Part shown: one piece after another, positions 19,109 through 29,120 of the stretch
Layout: each line of letters opens with the position of its first letter
Position numbering within the stretch: the stretch's first letter is position 1
Source: Ancylomarina euxina
GTDB taxonomy: Bacteria; Bacteroidota; Bacteroidia; Bacteroidales; Marinifilaceae
NCBI RefSeq assembly: GCF_003863355.1
Contig: NZ_QQWG01000016.1
Coordinates: 1-64,000, forward strand
Reading direction: 5' to 3'
DNA: 64,000 nucleotides
Notes under the pieces: generated by a model
Seen by the model: only the letters and a program-made list of their open reading frames with translations
Database searches by the model: none
What the model was told of the DNA's origin: nothing
Translations under genes and position numbers: made by a program

Positions 19109-20389
19109 TTAAAAAGCACTAATCAATTCGTCTAAACCTTTGCGAACGAATTCACGTTTATATCCTTTTTTTGCTCTGGCAGTCACGGCTGGGAATGCGT
19201 TATTGTTGATGTAATCGAGAGCTGCTTTTAAATTGCTTTCGTCAATATCTCCCCAATCGTGAGTGGTATCATCCTCTACTGCATGATCCACAGGAATACC
19301 ATTAAAATAATACCCCATATTATTTTTATCAGTAATATGGAAGGTTATTGGCAAAACGGCAAGGTTGAATTTTTCAACTTCGAAGACGTTCATTCCAACC
19401 GGTTTTCCATGGGTTTTACTACCAATAAGCTTGATGTTTTCGGCTCCCATATAGGGTTTAAGAGAATTAATAACCAATTCGCTGGCAGATGCAGTTGCAG
19501 CCGTTGTGATTACAAATACTCGATTGAAACCATATGCAGAAGCTTGATTTGAGAAGGCTTCATTAAAGTTTTCTGAAGATTTAGATTCATTGAAAATGTA
19601 TTTTGAGAAAATTTCACCTTGGTAGGTATTACCTGAAATTAGGCCTGCAAGTTGGTTCGCAATTTCTGTACTTCCACCGCCATTATATCTCATATCCAGC
19701 ACCAATTCTTCAGCCCCTTCAGCGTTAAAATAGTTGAAAGCTTCATTTAGTTCTGCTTTAGAACTTCCTAAAAAGCTGTCAAATACAAGGTAAGCCACTT
19801 TTTTGCTCTGACCAGGAATCATGGTACTATTAATCACCGTATTTTGATTCATCTCTTTTTTTATAAGATCGAGTGTTTTTTGCTCACCAGAATTGTTTTC
19901 AAAAAGTAATGAAACAGAATTATCTCTAAGTTTATCTCTAATTTGATCTTCATTCATCGAGCTGGTAGTCTGATTGTTGATTTCTAAAAGTTTCCAAGAT
20001 CGCGTAATACCAGCATCATAGAGTTGAGATTGATCGTAAACAAGGCTAACTCGAGGCGTATTATTTCCTTCTTCAAATTGTAAATCGAAACCATAACCCG
20101 TGTAAGTTCCGTTGTTTAGGAATGCCAAAAGCGCATCTAGATTGGCAATGAAACTCCATTTATCCTGATCAACCAATAAATCATTGAAATAGGTGTTTAA
20201 GTCATTGTAATTGCTGACATCCAACGAAGGAAGTTCATCATTCCATAAATACCATTCTTTCATAATTTCATCAAGAACTTCAACTACTGTTGTTTCTTCT
20301 TGTTTATCGTTATCATCATCTTTTTTACAAGCAGTAAGAATAAAAAGAAGTAAAATGGCGAATAGCCACGATTTATTGAATTTGATCAT
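19109..20389 (-). CDS. S41-family peptidase lipoprotein
   Basis: The 426-residue protein has a lipoprotein signal (ILTACKKDDDN) and an N-terminal cap region (EWYLWNDELP). A PDZ-like segment (ARVSLVYDQSQLYDAGITRSWKL-type, about residues 115-170) follows, then the S41 core. ELVLDMRYNGGGS precedes TAATASASELVIN, whose Ser is the likely nucleophile, and GSKTHGKPVGM supplies the Lys. It is a C-terminal-processing-type serine protease tethered at the outer envelope. It is transcribed alone. It differs clearly from the S41-like protein at 11.6 kb. Confidence 0.88.
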   Translation of the reverse strand: MIKFNKSWLFAILLLFILTACKKDDDNDKQEETTVVEVLDEIMKEWYLWNDELPSLDVSNYNDLNTYFNDLLVDQDKWSFIANLDALLAFLNNGTYTGYGFDLQFEEGNNTPRVSLVYDQSQLYDAGITRSWKLLEINNQTTSSMNEDQIRDKLRDNSVSLLFENNSGEQKTLDLIKKEMNQNTVINSTMIPGQSKKVAYLVFDSFLGSSKAELNEAFNYFNAEGAEELVLDMRYNGGGSTEIANQLAGLISGNTYQGEIFSKYIFNESKSSENFNEAFSNQASAYGFNRVFVITTAATASASELVINSLKPYMGAENIKLIGSKTHGKPVGMNVFEVEKFNLAVLPITFHITDKNNMGYYFNGIPVDHAVEDDTTHDWGDIDESNLKAALDYINNNAFPAVTARAKKGYKREFVRKGLDELISAF

Positions 20390-20425
20390 TGGGGAAATTT
20401 TGGATTAGAATATTGATTTAAATTT

Positions 20426-20433
20426 CAAAGTTA
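20426..20433 (-). promoter_or_regulatory. -7 element TAACTTTG of the S41 lipoprotein gene
   Basis: Minus-strand TAACTTTG lies 36 bases upstream of the ATG at 20389. Confidence 0.6.
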
Positions 20434-20584
20434 ATATTAATACGTAGAATTTTAAAAACAAGTTGTTAAAGATACCTTCCTTGAATCTGAAGGGGTTTTG
20501 AATATTTCTATTTAAGCAAACGTTTTCGATGTAAAATAAAGGTTTTCAGGATGGTAAGTTCTTTTATTATTGGGAATATTAAGG

Positions 20585-20592
20585 TAGTTTTG
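20585..20592 (+). promoter_or_regulatory. -7 element TAGTTTTG of gpmI
   Basis: TAGTTTTG, followed by C, matches TAnnTTTG and lies 41 bases upstream of the gpmI ATG. Confidence 0.6.
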
Positions 20593-20633
20593 CAAAAGGA
20601 ATATACAAATACTGAATAATCAAAATACTACAA

Positions 20634-22160
20634 ATGGCTGATAATAAGAAAGCTTTATTGATGATCCTTGATGGATGGGGAATAGGGGATAAATCCAGTT
20701 CGGATGTTATTTCAACAGTAGAAACACCATATATTGATAGTTTGTTAGCAAAGTATCCAAACTCAGCTCTACAAGCTGCGGGTAATTTTGTTGGTTTACC
20801 TGTAGGACAGATGGGTAATTCAGAAGTTGGTCACCTAAATATTGGTGCTGGACGTGTTGTGTATCAGGATTTAGTGAAGATTAACCTTGCTGTTAAAAAT
20901 GATACGATTAAAGAAAACGAGCAGTTGGTAAAAGCTTTTGCTACTGCTAAGAAAAATAATAGCAAGCTTCACTTAATTGGTCTAATTGGTGACGGCGGTG
21001 TTCATTCTTTAAGCTCGCACGCTGTTGCAATCTGTAAGGCTGCTAAAGATTCTGGATTAGAAGATGTTTTCGTTCATGGTTTAACTGATGGACGTGATAC
21101 CGACCCTAAATCAGGCTTGGAGTTTGTTAAAAACTTTATGAGCGAGATTGAAGGTTCTGCTAAATTGGCATCACTAATTGGGCGTTATTATGGTATGGAT
21201 CGTGATAATAATTGGGAGCGAGTAAAGTTAGCTTACGATTTATATACAAAGGCTGAAGGTCAATCAGCTATTGACATGGTTAAAGCTGTTGAGGATTCAT
21301 ATGCTGATGGGATATCTGATGAGTTTATCAAGCCTGTTTTTGCAGTTGATGCTGACGGTAATCCTTTAGCAATAATTGAAGAAGGCGATGTGGTGATTTG
21401 TTTCAATTATCGCACCGACCGTTTGCGCCAGATGACCACTGTTTTCTCTCAAGAAGATAAGCAGGAATTTGGTATGCATACCATGAAAGTTGATTGGTAT
21501 ACCATGACTTGCTACAATGCTAACTTTAAAGGGGTGAATGTTATTTACGATAAGGATAATGTTCAGAATACTTTGGGTGAGGTTGTATCTAAAGCTGGTA
21601 AAAAACAAATCCGTATTGCTGAAACAGAGAAGTATGCTCACGTAACCTTCTTCTTCTCAGGTGGTCGTGAGGCTGAATTCGAAGGAGAAACGCGTTTGAT
21701 GGTTGCCTCACCAAAGGTAGCAACTTACGATTTACAGCCAGAAATGTCTGCTCCAGAGGTTGCAGATAAGATTACAGCAGAATTGAACGCTCAATCAGCA
21801 GACTTTGTTTGTTTGAATTTCGCTAATGGCGATATGGTAGGACACACGGGTGTTTACGAAGCGATTTCAAAAGCCGTTCAGGCAGTTGATAATTGTGCTA
21901 AGCAAGTTGTTGAAGCTGCTAAAGCGAATGGTTACGATGTCATCATCATTGCTGATCACGGTAATGCTGATTTTGCTGTTAATCCTGATGGATCACCAAA
22001 TACTGCTCATTCACTGAATCCAGTTCCATGTATCTGGGTGACTGAAAATCCTAAGAAATTAGAAGATGGTATTTTAGCTGATGTGGCTCCAACTATTATT
22101 GATATTATGGGACTTGAGCAGCCTGCTGATATGACAGGTAAGTCTTTGATCGTAAAATAG
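20634..22160 (+). CDS. gpmI: 2,3-bisphosphoglycerate-independent phosphoglycerate mutase
   Basis: The 508-residue Mn-dependent enzyme interconverts 3- and 2-phosphoglycerate in glycolysis. [10 protein letters not shown] gives the first metal ligand, and [16 protein letters not shown] holds the phosphoserine. [23 protein letters not shown] and YRTDRLRQM line the substrate pocket. [11 protein letters not shown] and [14 protein letters not shown] supply the remaining metal ligands. Length and order match the family. It is a single gene followed by two hairpins. Confidence 0.97.
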   Translation: MADNKKALLMILDGWGIGDKSSSDVISTVETPYIDSLLAKYPNSALQAAGNFVGLPVGQMGNSEVGHLNIGAGRVVYQDLVKINLAVKNDTIKENEQLVKAFATAKKNNSKLHLIGLIGDGGVHSLSSHAVAICKAAKDSGLEDVFVHGLTDGRDTDPKSGLEFVKNFMSEIEGSAKLASLIGRYYGMDRDNNWERVKLAYDLYTKAEGQSAIDMVKAVEDSYADGISDEFIKPVFAVDADGNPLAIIEEGDVVICFNYRTDRLRQMTTVFSQEDKQEFGMHTMKVDWYTMTCYNANFKGVNVIYDKDNVQNTLGEVVSKAGKKQIRIAETEKYAHVTFFFSGGREAEFEGETRLMVASPKVATYDLQPEMSAPEVADKITAELNAQSADFVCLNFANGDMVGHTGVYEAISKAVQAVDNCAKQVVEAAKANGYDVIIIADHGNADFAVNPDGSPNTAHSLNPVPCIWVTENPKKLEDGILADVAPTIIDIMGLEQPADMTGKSLIVK

Positions 22161-22182
22161 ATTATAAAATATTTAGATGTGA

Positions 22183-22232
22183 GGCCTGAGAATATAGATT
22201 CTCAAAATCAGTCTCAGGCTTTATATCTAAAA
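22183..22232 (+). terminator. Hairpin after gpmI
   Basis: GCCTGAGA pairs with TCTCAGGC around a loop of about 20 bases that itself holds GATTCTC/GAGAAT-like pairing. A T-rich stretch follows. It is probably the gpmI terminator. Confidence 0.6.
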
Positions 22233-22249
22233 GTTTACTGCAATATAAA

Positions 22250-22290
22250 AATCCGTATTATCTTTGCCGATAGTACGGATTCTTTTTTTT
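22250..22290 (+). terminator. Second, strong terminator after gpmI
   Basis: ATCCGTA pairs with TACGGAT and is followed by TCTTTTTTTT. It isolates gpmI from the DUF3109 gene. Confidence 0.8.
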
Positions 22291-22357
22291 AGCTGATGGG
22301 TTTGTTGTAAATAGCTCATCTAAAATCAGAAACCTCAAATTCTAAATATATTATATA

Positions 22358-22942
22358 GTGTTACAGATAGGAAATGCCATAGTAAGTCTCGATGTGATTG
22401 AGAAGAAATTTATTTGTGATTTTGGCAAATGTAAAGGTGCTTGTTGTGTTGAAGGAGATTCTGGTGCTCCATTAGATGAGGATGAGAAGGCAATTCTTGA
22501 AGAAATTTATCCAGATATTAAAGAATACCTGACAGAGAAAGGTATTGAGGAGATTGAGAAACAAGGCACTTCGGTGATTGATGCTGATGGAGATTTGGTG
22601 ACGCCAATCATTAATGATAAAGAATGTGTTTATACCGTTTTTGAAAATGGATTGGCTTTGTGTGGTATAGAGAAGGCTTTTCTTGATGGAAAAATTACCT
22701 ACCGTAAACCAATTTCATGTTCTTTATATCCTATTAGAATTGAAAAATACCCAGAATTCGATGCTGTGAATTATAACAAGTGGAGTATTTGTGGACCTGC
22801 TCGTGAGTTAGGTTTTAAGATGGGAACACCTGTTTATAAATTCTTAAAAGATCCTTTGATCCGTAAATATGGCGAGGATTGGTATAATGAATTGGAATAT
22901 GCAGCTGAAAATCTAGAGGAAATCTATCAGATAAGACGATAA
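22358..22942 (+). CDS. DUF3109 family cysteine-rich protein
   Basis: The 194-residue protein belongs to DUF3109. Its N-terminus LQIGNAIVSLDVIEKKFICD is followed by FGKCKGACCVEGDSGAP, then ECVYTV, LALCGIEKA, SCSLYPIRI and SICGPA. The conserved Cys set suggests a bound metal or Fe-S cluster, as in the related YkgJ-type proteins. The GTG at 22358 gives the usual family N-terminus and no in-frame ATG lies upstream. The function is unknown. Confidence 0.88.
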   Translation: MLQIGNAIVSLDVIEKKFICDFGKCKGACCVEGDSGAPLDEDEKAILEEIYPDIKEYLTEKGIEEIEKQGTSVIDADGDLVTPIINDKECVYTVFENGLALCGIEKAFLDGKITYRKPISCSLYPIRIEKYPEFDAVNYNKWSICGPARELGFKMGTPVYKFLKDPLIRKYGEDWYNELEYAAENLEEIYQIRR

Positions 22943-23046
22943 ACTAGTTGTTTAAACAGACTGATTCATAAAGATTAATGAATAGCCGTAAATTGGATGA
23001 ATGTCCAGATTTATGGCTATTTTATTTTTATTGAATAATCGAATTA

Positions 23047-23343
23047 TTAACTGATTAAGAAACTGCCTAAAACAACGATTGAGAGAATCGTTAAGATAAT
23101 AAGAGACCAGCTTGAAATGTTTTTAAGGGCAAACTTCTTTAAATAAATGGATCTCGCAGAAATAACTAAAAGAATTAGTGTGCCAAATAAAAAGGGAATG
23201 GTTAATAATTCCTGGAATACCCCAATTATTGTTGCGTCATAATGAAATAGATAGCTGTTTAGAAATAATAGCGCGAAATAAATTAGACAAAGAATACTTA
23301 ATCTGAAGATTAATATTTCAATACCAGTTTTTGAATTGTTCAT
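23047..23343 (-). CDS. Small hypothetical membrane protein
   Basis: The 98-residue protein has three hydrophobic segments: about residues 9-31 (ILIFRLSILCLIYFALLFL), 40-62 (GVFQELLTIPFLFGTLILLV) and 76-97. A basic loop YLKKFALKN sits between the second and third. It has no recognised domain. It stands alone between DUF3109 and the M20 dipeptidase, with an ATG start. It could be a small membrane accessory protein, but nothing in the context says which. Confidence 0.6.
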   Translation of the reverse strand: MNNSKTGIEILIFRLSILCLIYFALLFLNSYLFHYDATIIGVFQELLTIPFLFGTLILLVISARSIYLKKFALKNISSWSLIILTILSIVVLGSFLIS

Positions 23344-23559
23344 GTTTCTCTCATATTTAGAATTTCAAGATAAGACTTAAAGATTACAATATTATGATTT
23401 GTTAATTTTAAAAATAAGCTGAAGTTTGGCTTTCCAATGATGAATCACCTTATTTAATAACTTTACTGAAGCTTAATTAACGATCTTTAATTGAATTTTG
23501 AATTTCGGATTTGTATATTTACCACTCTAAAATTTAAACTCAATTTAAACACATACTAC

Positions 23560-24933
23560 ATGGACAACATTAAAGGGTATATTGACGAGAATAAAGATAG
23601 ATTTCTTGATGAATTATTTGGATTGATTCGCATTCCATCGATTAGCTCGATTGAAGCTAACAAACCAGAAATGTATAAAGCTGCTGAATATTGGAAGCAG
23701 TTGATGCTAGATGCTGGTGCTGATAAAGCGGTGGTTCTTGAAACAGAGGGAAATCCAGTAACTTATGGTGAAAAGATTATTGACCCAGCTCTACCAACTG
23801 TTTTGGTTTACGGACATATGGATGTCATGCCAGTTGATCCTATCGAACTTTGGGATACCAATCCTTTCGAGCCAGTAGTAAAAGACGGTAAGATTTGGGC
23901 ACGTGGTGCTGATGATGATAAAGGGCAAGCTTTTATGCATGCTAAGGCTTTTGAATACATGGTTAAGAATGATTGCTTGCCTTGTAATGTAAAGTTTATG
24001 ATTGAAGGTGAAGAAGAAGTCGGTTCACCTAATCTTCCTAAATTCTGCCAAGAGCATAAAGAAATGCTGAAGGCTGATATCATTTTGGTTTCAGATACAG
24101 GTATGATTGCTCCGGATATACCATCTATCACTACAGGTCTTCGTGGTTTGATGTATTGGGAAGTTGAAGTGACTGGTCCTAATCGTGATCTTCACTCAGG
24201 ATTGTTTGGTGGTGCAGTAGCAAATCCAATCAATGTATTGGCTAAAATGATCACTCAAATGGTTGACGAGAATGGTCATATTACTATTCCTGGATTCTAC
24301 GATGATGTGATTGAGGTATCAAAAGAAGAGCGTGCTATGATGGCTAAAGCTCCTTTTGATGTAGAAGAATACAAGAAAGCAATTGATGTAAAAGAATTGG
24401 CTGGCGAAAAAGGTTATACACCTTCAGAGCACACAGGAATTCGTCCATCATTCGATATTTGTGGTATTTGGGGTGGTTATATTGGCGAAGGTGCTAAAAC
24501 CGTATTGCCTTCAAAAGCACATGCTAAGATTTCTACTCGTTTGGTTCCTAATCAGGATTGGGAAAAGATCTCTGTTCTTTTCAAGGATCACTTTGAGTCA
24601 ATTGCACCTGATTCAGTAAAAGTAGTCGTTACACCTCTTCATGGTGGTCAAGGCTATGTTTGTCCAATTGATATTCCTGCATACCAGGCAGCAGATAAAG
24701 CTTACACCGAAGTTTATGGTAAGCGCCCTGTTCCTGTTCGTTCGGGTGGATCTATTCCAATTATCTCGACTTTCGAAGAGATTCTAGGAACCAAATCAGT
24801 ATTAATGGGATTCGGTTTAGAAAGTGATGCGATTCACTCACCAAATGAGAACTTCCCATTGGAGCAATTCTTCAATGGAATTAATACGATTCCATTGTTC
24901 TACAAGCACTATGCTGAATTAATGAAAAAGTAA
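23560..24933 (+). CDS. M20 family dipeptidase (metallopeptidase)
   Basis: The 457-residue di-zinc peptidase has the metal ligands in order: His in YGHMDVMPVD, the bridging Asp in WARGADDDKGQAFMH, the catalytic Glu pair in IEGEEEVGS, Asp in LVSDTGM, and the terminal His in SDAIHSPNENF. The lid-domain motif DLHSGLFGG is also present. It most resembles cytosolic non-specific dipeptidases of the M20A/CNDP type. ATG 23560 is preferred over a longer frame from 23491, because the latter adds an untypical leader. Confidence 0.9.
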   Translation: MDNIKGYIDENKDRFLDELFGLIRIPSISSIEANKPEMYKAAEYWKQLMLDAGADKAVVLETEGNPVTYGEKIIDPALPTVLVYGHMDVMPVDPIELWDTNPFEPVVKDGKIWARGADDDKGQAFMHAKAFEYMVKNDCLPCNVKFMIEGEEEVGSPNLPKFCQEHKEMLKADIILVSDTGMIAPDIPSITTGLRGLMYWEVEVTGPNRDLHSGLFGGAVANPINVLAKMITQMVDENGHITIPGFYDDVIEVSKEERAMMAKAPFDVEEYKKAIDVKELAGEKGYTPSEHTGIRPSFDICGIWGGYIGEGAKTVLPSKAHAKISTRLVPNQDWEKISVLFKDHFESIAPDSVKVVVTPLHGGQGYVCPIDIPAYQAADKAYTEVYGKRPVPVRSGGSIPIISTFEEILGTKSVLMGFGLESDAIHSPNENFPLEQFFNGINTIPLFYKHYAELMKK

Positions 24934-25004
24934 GATTTGAGATAGGAGAGTTTGATTTAATCACATTTATCAATTCTCAGATCTCAAAACTCATATCTAA
25001 AATA

Positions 25005-25044
25005 GAAAGCACTCTCAATTAATTTTGAGGGTGCTTTTTTTTTT
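25005..25044 (+). terminator. Terminator of the M20 dipeptidase gene
   Basis: AAAGCACTCTCAA and TTGAGGGTGCTTT form a stem with a loop of about five bases, followed by a run of T. A near-identical hairpin occurs at 26174. Confidence 0.9.
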
Positions 25045-25304
25045 GACCTCAATTTTATTGTGTAAAGAGTAAAAAAATAATAGGAATAAATAAGCTTATA
25101 GCTTAATTCATCCTTAGTTAAATACACTAACGACGATACTCGAATAATAAGTTTCTCTCAAAAGTTAAGTCGTGTGTAATAATGATCTGATTATTACAAT
25201 CCTGAGAAATAGTTTTGAAATTATTAAGAAAAAAAAGAGGTTTTGATCGATTAGATCGTTGGGTTATTATGTGTAGTGTTCAGGTGATTAGATGTGGAAT
25301 TTCA
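25045..25304. other. Intergenic stretch, nothing recognised
   Basis: About 260 AT-rich bases between the dipeptidase terminator and the DUF4382 promoter. No gene, RNA or repeat was recognised. Confidence 0.5.
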
Positions 25305-25336
25305 TTTGTCCAGTAATAGATAAAGTCGTATACTTG
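25305..25336 (+). promoter_or_regulatory. Promoter of the DUF4382 lipoprotein gene
   Basis: TTTG at 25305-25308 is separated by 20 bases from TATACTTG at 25329-25336. This fits the Bacteroidetes -33/-7 pair (TTTG, then TAnnTTTG) with one mismatch in the second box. The ATG follows 28 bases later. Confidence 0.55.
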
Positions 25337-25364
25337 CGATATACACATTTTAAAATCTAATGAT

Positions 25365-26144
25365 ATGAGAAAGTTATTTCGAATGATTGGCTTCTGTTTA
25401 CTGGCAGCGTCAATTTTTTCAGCCTGTGAGAGTGATGATAGTAAAATGGCAAAAATTAAGGTAAGTCTGGTTGATGCTCCAGCAGATTATAAATCGGTTC
25501 TAATTGATGTAGCTGATGTAAAAGTTAATTCTGGAGGTTGGCATTCACTTGATAATGTTGAGCAGAAAGTTTACGATCTACTGAAATTAACCAATGGAGA
25601 AGAAGCTATTCTAGGTGAAATTGAATTGCCAGAAGGAGAATTGCAAGAGATACGATTGATATTGGGTGATAATAACAAGCTTGGTATAGATGATGTAGAG
25701 GTCGATTTAGATACACCTTCCGCATCTCAGAGTGGTCTTAAGATTAAACTCAACACGATGCTTGAGGCTGGTGTTACTTACAAGTTGGTTTTAGATTTTG
25801 ATGCAGCTAAATCGATCGTTAAAGCAGGTAATTCAGGTAAATATATTCTGAAACCTGTCATTCGAGCTGAAATGGAAGCCCAAACAGGAGCTATTAAAGG
25901 TATGATTAATCCTATTGAGACTGATTGTGTTGTGTATGCCATCCTTGGAACAGATAGTATTTCGACCTATCCAAATGAAGAAGGAAAATTTCTAATTCGA
26001 GCATTAGAGCAAGGAACATATAGAGTTGTTGGCATTCCTACTGTTGAGAGTGGTTTGACAAAAGTGACTCTTGATAATGTTGATGTGACTGTAGGAGAAG
26101 TTACAGACGTTGAAACTCTTAAGTTTGAAGCTGTAGCAAATTAA
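25365..26144 (+). CDS. DUF4382 domain lipoprotein
   Basis: The 259-residue protein has a lipoprotein signal (ASIFSACESDD). A DUF4382 domain follows at about residues 28-168, with the typical VSLVDAPADYKSVLIDVADV opening and a PEGELQEIRLILGDNN strand. The C-terminal 85 residues (TGAIKGMINP on) look like a carboxypeptidase regulatory-like fold. It is probably a surface or periplasmic anchored protein of unknown ligand. It is a single gene between two nearly identical terminators. Confidence 0.85.
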   Translation: MRKLFRMIGFCLLAASIFSACESDDSKMAKIKVSLVDAPADYKSVLIDVADVKVNSGGWHSLDNVEQKVYDLLKLTNGEEAILGEIELPEGELQEIRLILGDNNKLGIDDVEVDLDTPSASQSGLKIKLNTMLEAGVTYKLVLDFDAAKSIVKAGNSGKYILKPVIRAEMEAQTGAIKGMINPIETDCVVYAILGTDSISTYPNEEGKFLIRALEQGTYRVVGIPTVESGLTKVTLDNVDVTVGEVTDVETLKFEAVAN

Positions 26145-26171
26145 AACTCATTTTTTAGTTTAAGCAATATT

Positions 26172-26207
26172 TAAGCACTCTCGATTAATTTTGAGGGTGC
26201 TTTTTCT
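26172..26207 (+). terminator. Terminator of the DUF4382 gene
   Basis: AAGCACTCTCGA and TTTTGAGGGTGCTT form a stem followed by TTTTT. It differs from the hairpin at 25005 by a single base in the stem-loop. Confidence 0.88.
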
Positions 26208-26280
26208 ATTGAAAACCTCCAGTCTGATTTTATTTGATGAAGGTGTAAAACTCAAACACAATTAAATCAAACACTTGTTC

Positions 26281-26309
26281 TTGCCTTACAAGAAAAAGAC
26301 TTATATTTG
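26281..26309 (+). promoter_or_regulatory. Promoter of era
   Basis: TTG at 26281-26283, an 18-base spacer and TATATTTG at 26302-26309 match the TTG-N(17-23)-TAnnTTTG consensus. It gives a leader of about 100 bases. Confidence 0.65.
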
Positions 26310-26415
26310 CAGATTCAAAATGTTTCGAGATTTTGCCTATAAGTTTTTGGTTTGTTGCTGTTTATGAAAAACAAGAAACCTAAGTTTTAAAGTCACGGAA
26401 CCTCATAATTACAAC

Positions 26416-27309
26416 ATGACAGAAAAAACACCTCATAAATCAGGTTTTGTAAACATCATTGGAAATCCCAATGTAGGTAAATCAACCCTAATGAATAATT
26501 TGGTTGGAGAACGTATTTCGATTATTACGTCGAAATCTCAAACAACTCGCCATAGAATTAAAGGGATTGTAAATGGAGATGATTTCCAGATAGTATATTC
26601 GGATACTCCTGGTGTATTGAAGCCAAATTATAAGCTTCAAGAATCGATGATGAAATTTTCTACATCGGCTTTAGTTGATGCAGACATTATTCTTTACGTA
26701 ACCGATGTGGTTGAGACCATTGACAAGAACGAAGAGTTTTTGAAGAAGGTACAAGGAGCTACTGTTCCTGTTTTGTTGATTATTAATAAGATTGACCTAA
26801 CTGATCAGGCTAAATTGGTTAAGTTGTTTGATCGTTGGAAAGAGAAAATCCCTCAAGCAGAGATCTTCCCTATGTCGGCTAAGGAGAATTTTAACGTTGA
26901 GAACTTATTCAACCGTATTTTAGAATTACTTCCTGAAGGACCTCCATATTTTGCAAAAGATGAGGTGACAGATTTACCAGCTCGTTTCTTTGTGACAGAA
27001 ATTATCAGAGAAAAAATCTTGGTGAACTACGATAAGGAAGTGCCTTATAGTGTTGAGGTTGAAGTTGAGGAATATAAGGACGAACCCAAGATCATTAGAA
27101 TCATGGCCGTTATAAATGTTGAGAGAACTTCGCAAAAAGGAATTATTATTGGGCACAAAGGTTTTGCTTTGAAAAAAGTAGGAACCGATGCTCGAAAAGA
27201 TATAGAAGCATTTTTTGGTAAAAAAGTATTCTTGCAGCTTTATGTTAAGGTTGCTAAAGATTGGAGAAGTAAAGATTCTCAGCTTAAGGGCTTTGGTTAC
27301 CAGAAATAA
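26416..27309 (+). CDS. era: GTPase Era
   Basis: The 297-residue protein is a small-subunit assembly GTPase. The G1 motif is [13 protein letters not shown]2 lies in KSQTTRHRIKGI, G3 is DTPGV, G4 is NKID and G5 is MSAKEN. The C-terminal KH RNA-binding domain carries IIGHKGFALKKVG, which contacts the 3' end of 16S rRNA. Length and order are standard. The related GTPase der follows 129 bases downstream on the same strand, so both may share the era promoter. Confidence 0.97.
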   Translation: MTEKTPHKSGFVNIIGNPNVGKSTLMNNLVGERISIITSKSQTTRHRIKGIVNGDDFQIVYSDTPGVLKPNYKLQESMMKFSTSALVDADIILYVTDVVETIDKNEEFLKKVQGATVPVLLIINKIDLTDQAKLVKLFDRWKEKIPQAEIFPMSAKENFNVENLFNRILELLPEGPPYFAKDEVTDLPARFFVTEIIREKILVNYDKEVPYSVEVEVEEYKDEPKIIRIMAVINVERTSQKGIIIGHKGFALKKVGTDARKDIEAFFGKKVFLQLYVKVAKDWRSKDSQLKGFGYQK

Positions 27310-27438
27310 TAAAGTTGATTAGTATCCTTTAGGGATGAGTGATTGAATAGTCTTAGAGAGACGATGTATTCGCTCAAATAAATTTGAATAAGGATTCTTG
27401 GCTTTCTTTTGAAAGTAAGAATGAAAAATAATTAAGAA

Positions 27439-28749
27439 ATGGGCAATATAGTTGCAATTGTAGGTCGTCCAAACGTTGGGAAATCTACACTTTTTAATCG
27501 TTTAACAGGCACTCGTAAGGCGATTGTAAACGAAACAGCGGGTGTAACTCGTGATAGAAATTATGGTAAGGCAGATTGGAATGGAATCGAGTTTTCATTA
27601 ATTGATACAGGTGGGTTTTCTGTCAATTCAGACGATATCTTCGAGGATGAAATCCGTAAGCAGGTCATGTTAGCCATTGATGAGTCAGATGCTATTTTAT
27701 TTGTGCTAGATGTAAGACATGGAATAACCGATTTCGATGAGGCGGTAGCGAAGATTCTTCGTCGTACCAAGAAAAAGGTTTATGTTATTGCCAATAAGGC
27801 TGACAATAATGAATTGATTTATACTGCCAATGAGTTTTATTCTTTAGGAATAGGCGATATGGTTTATCCAGTTTCATCGGTAAATGGATCTGGAACGGGA
27901 GAAATGCTTGATGCTTTGGTTGGAGATTTTATTGAGAAGCCAGAAGAAGAAGAAGAATTGGATTTGCCTCGTATTGCTTTTGTTGGTCGTCCTAATGTTG
28001 GGAAATCATCAACTGTGAATGCCTTATTGGGTGTTGAAAGAAATATTGTTACTGAAATAGCAGGTACAACTCGTGACTCTATTCATACACGTTTCCAAGG
28101 TTTCGGTCATGATTTTATCATGGTAGATACAGCTGGAGTTCGTAAGAAACCAAAGGTTAATGAAGACCTTGAGTTTTATTCGGTAATGCGTTCTATTCGT
28201 ACTATTGAAAGTTCTGACGTTTGTGTTTTGATTTTAGATGCTGTTCGTGGTTTAGAAGCTCAGGACTTGGCAGTTTTAGACATTATTATCAAAAACCGTA
28301 AAGGTTGTGTGATCATGGTTAACAAGTGGGACTTACTTCAGAAAGAAACCAATACCATGAAAGAGTTTGAAGCCGAGATTCGTAATAAAATGGCTCCTTT
28401 TACCGATGTGCCAATCATCTTTACCTCAGCAGTTGAAAAAGTACGTCTGATTAAGGTTTTGGAATCAGCTATTGAGGTTTACGAAAATCGTGTTCGTAAA
28501 ATTAAAACTTCAGAGTTGAATAAGATTATGCTTAAGGCTATAGAACACTATAGACCAGCAGCTGTGAAAGGGAAATTTATCCAAATCAAGTTTGTTTCTC
28601 AATTGCCGACTTACGCACCAACTTTTGTGTTCTATTGTAACCTGCCTCAATATATCCAGGATTCATATAGACGTTATCTTGAGAATCAGATTCGTGACAA
28701 TTGGAACTTTTCAGGTGTACCAATTCAGGTCTTAATGAGAAAGAAATAA
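27439..28749 (+). CDS. der: GTPase Der (EngA)
   Basis: The 436-residue protein has the diagnostic pair of tandem G domains followed by a KH-like domain. G1 motifs are [12 protein letters not shown] (residue 8) and [12 protein letters not shown] (about 182). DTGG and DTAG serve as G3, and NKAD and NKWD as G4. It acts in 50S ribosome maturation. It sits just downstream of era, a pairing that suggests joint expression for ribosome biogenesis. Confidence 0.97.
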   Translation: MGNIVAIVGRPNVGKSTLFNRLTGTRKAIVNETAGVTRDRNYGKADWNGIEFSLIDTGGFSVNSDDIFEDEIRKQVMLAIDESDAILFVLDVRHGITDFDEAVAKILRRTKKKVYVIANKADNNELIYTANEFYSLGIGDMVYPVSSVNGSGTGEMLDALVGDFIEKPEEEEELDLPRIAFVGRPNVGKSSTVNALLGVERNIVTEIAGTTRDSIHTRFQGFGHDFIMVDTAGVRKKPKVNEDLEFYSVMRSIRTIESSDVCVLILDAVRGLEAQDLAVLDIIIKNRKGCVIMVNKWDLLQKETNTMKEFEAEIRNKMAPFTDVPIIFTSAVEKVRLIKVLESAIEVYENRVRKIKTSELNKIMLKAIEHYRPAAVKGKFIQIKFVSQLPTYAPTFVFYCNLPQYIQDSYRRYLENQIRDNWNFSGVPIQVLMRKK

Positions 28750-28789
28750 TGCAATTGTTGCTTTTATAAGCTTTATTGTAATAAAATAG

Positions 28790-28834
28790 TAAACGTGTAT
28801 TGGTATCGATAGGGATACGAATACACGTTTTTTC
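28790..28834 (+). terminator. Terminator after der
   Basis: AAACGTGTATT pairs with AATACACGTTT, with GGTATC/GATACG extending the stem inward. TTTTTT follows. Confidence 0.88.
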
Positions 28835-29020
28835 CGTCTATTGGTTTTTATATATACCTACATATTGGTATTGCAGTTCAGTTTTACTGAAGTTATTTTT
28901 GTCATAATAAAACAAAGCTATAGAAGCCGTAATCAAATGAAGATCGAGAAATCTTTTGCCATAATATTTCTTTTTTAGTGTTAATATTTCATTCGATTTC
29001 CGTTTTTCTATTTCATATTT

Positions 29021-29061
29021 GAGAGCTCCTTTCAGACTAAAATGTCTGTTTTTGAGCTCTC
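29021..29061 (+). promoter_or_regulatory. Nested hairpin in the leader of the hemerythrin operon
   Basis: GAGAGCTC (29021) pairs with GAGCTCTC (29054), and inside it CAGAC (29033) pairs with GTCTG (29044). No T-run follows, so it is not an intrinsic terminator. A CATATTTG box, one base off TAnnTTTG, ends at 29020. The hairpin would therefore form at or near the 5' end of the mRNA, about 60 bases before the ATG. Confidence 0.55.
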
Positions 29062-29120
29062 ATCTTGTTATCTACAGAATATTGTGTAATTTAAATCTTC
29101 AATCAATAAAAAACGATCAT

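Noticed and set aside
29021-29061. Intrinsic terminator upstream of the hemerythrin gene
   Set aside because: The stem is strong but no T-run follows, and der already has a good terminator at 28790.
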